From contig NC_016633.1 of the NCBI RefSeq assembly GCF_000236685.1, positions 806,001 to 870,000 on the forward strand: a DNA stretch of 64,000 nucleotides, in the 5' to 3' direction. Both the position numbers and the translations under genes were made by a program. Under the pieces are notes generated by a model, which saw nothing but the letters and a program-made list of their open reading frames with translations, did no database searches and was not told the origin of the DNA. Shown here in pieces: positions 63,381 through 64,000 of this stretch (positions are counted from its first letter, which is position 1; each line of letters begins with the position of its first letter). This DNA is from Sphaerochaeta pleomorpha str. Grapes (GTDB lineage Bacteria; Spirochaetota; Spirochaetia; Sphaerochaetales; Sphaerochaetaceae).

Positions 63381-64000
63381 GTCTTGCATTCCAAGCAGAT
63401 TGTCCAATTCCAGGGAAAGCAACTCCAGTTCACGCAGACTCTGCAAAACAGTAAAGGCTGAGGCATAGGTAAGATTTTCCCGTATCTCGATACTGCTTGC
63501 GCTGCCAAGGCCCATAGTGGTGCGAATCCTCTCTACTTCTACGTCATTAGCCTTGATCTGATAATCAGACAAGGCAAGACGAAGAGAGAGGATCTGCTGA
63601 TTGAGACGTCTCTGGAAGTCTTCCAGGTTTGAAGTCACCCCCTGCATAGCTTCCGTGACCTGGATAATTGCCTGGGAAAGGCTTTCGCCTGCAATTTCCT
63701 TGGTCATGGAGGTTGTTCTCATGGCCAAATCTGATGCCGAGAAGTTTACAGAAACCGATACTACCGGTTTCCCATTCGAAAACAATTCCCCGATTGAGCC
63801 AAAAAACCCATTACCCTGGGAGGTGTCATAATAAGGGGAAAGCTGCATGCCAAGAGAGAACATCGGGCTGTCTGCAAGATTATTGAACATGGAATCTATC
63901 TGCGCTATACGTTTCTTCCTCAGAGCCTCTTTGTAGGTGGCATCATTTTTCAACACCTTTTCAAACAGGGCTGAGTCATCTAACAAAGCAGTGCCCCTAT
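63375..64000 (-). CDS. TolC-like outer membrane efflux protein, C-terminal part
   Basis: The frame stays open to the right edge, so only the last 208 codons are here. Long helices with a TolC-type pattern: a first coil (about 20-50), a short beta stretch KPVVSVSVNFSASD and a second long coil with LRLALSDYQIKANDVEVERI. It ends six bases inside the hydrolase gene, convergently. No inner-membrane pump genes are in the window. Confidence 0.7.
   Translation of the reverse strand, partial: RGTALLDDSALFEKVLKNDATYKEALRKKRIAQIDSMFNNLADSPMFSLGMQLSPYYDTSQGNGFFGSIGELFSNGKPVVSVSVNFSASDLAMRTTSMTKEIAGESLSQAIIQVTEAMQGVTSNLEDFQRRLNQQILSLRLALSDYQIKANDVEVERIRTTMGLGSASSIEIRENLTYASAFTVLQSLRELELLSLELDNLLGMQDL

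Overview
The window looks like chromosomal DNA of a free-living or host-associated spirochaete, most probably of the Sphaerochaeta type. The reasons are a V-type ATPase instead of an F-type one, an LL-diaminopimelate aminotransferase route to lysine and meso-DAP, several diguanylate cyclases, clostridial-type ferredoxins, moderate GC and short intergenic gaps. This placement comes from gene content alone; no rRNA gene is present. There is no CRISPR array, complete insertion sequence or prophage. The DNA is mainly housekeeping, with a few unusual islands.

Layout. 1-3585 (minus): 3' part of a V-ATPase operon (peripheral stalk, subunit C, subunit I, start of subunit K). 3628-7800 (minus): a two-gene locus resembling a divergent chaperone-usher secretion system, next to a TetR-like regulator (7833-8402) whose leader carries two palindromes. 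8575: tRNA-Pro. 8714-10123: membrane-anchored metallophosphoesterase. 10553-14506: acyltransferase-like protein, flippase-like protein, and a fusion of a degenerate phosphoesterase with a GT4 glycosyltransferase, probably for glycolipids. 14570-18292: membrane proteins, a diguanylate cyclase and an exported MsrB-MsrA fusion. 18530-23560: AzlCD exporter, TatD, TcdA and hypotheticals. 23674-28258 (minus): dapB-dapA-dapL-lysA-ybgC operon. 28359-30743: topoisomerase III. 30988-33592: small ferredoxins, a membrane Fe-S protein and a PAP2 phosphatase.

33662-36617: xseA-xseB-purU. 36829-38740: an ammonium transporter fused to a P-II domain, behind a leader with tandem hairpins. 38848-40985: aminopeptidase and a PAS-GGDEF gene broken by an in-frame TAG. 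41009-43838: pseudouridine synthase, then a CBS-HATPase / DRTGG / PHP trio. 43839-44540: a palindrome-rich regulatory region driving a 76-residue secreted protein. 44608-49789: BAX inhibitor-like protein, MATE transporter, lipoprotein and a RarA fusion. 49928-50450: five tRNAs. 50958-55218: tig-clpP-clpX and a DHH phosphoesterase. 55276-58695: sigma-like protein, rdgB, pepF. 58805: tRNA-Leu. 59349-64000: GDSL hydrolase, outer-membrane-like protein, a second diguanylate cyclase, a lipoprotein hydrolase and the 3' part of a TolC-like gene.

The points most worth following up are the pilin-less chaperone-usher-like pair, the Amt-PII fusion with its hairpin leader, the pseudo-phosphoesterase/GT4 fusion, the regulated 76-residue secreted protein, and a recurring architecture in which the -10 box lies only 6 to 8 bases before the start codon, implying leaderless mRNAs.
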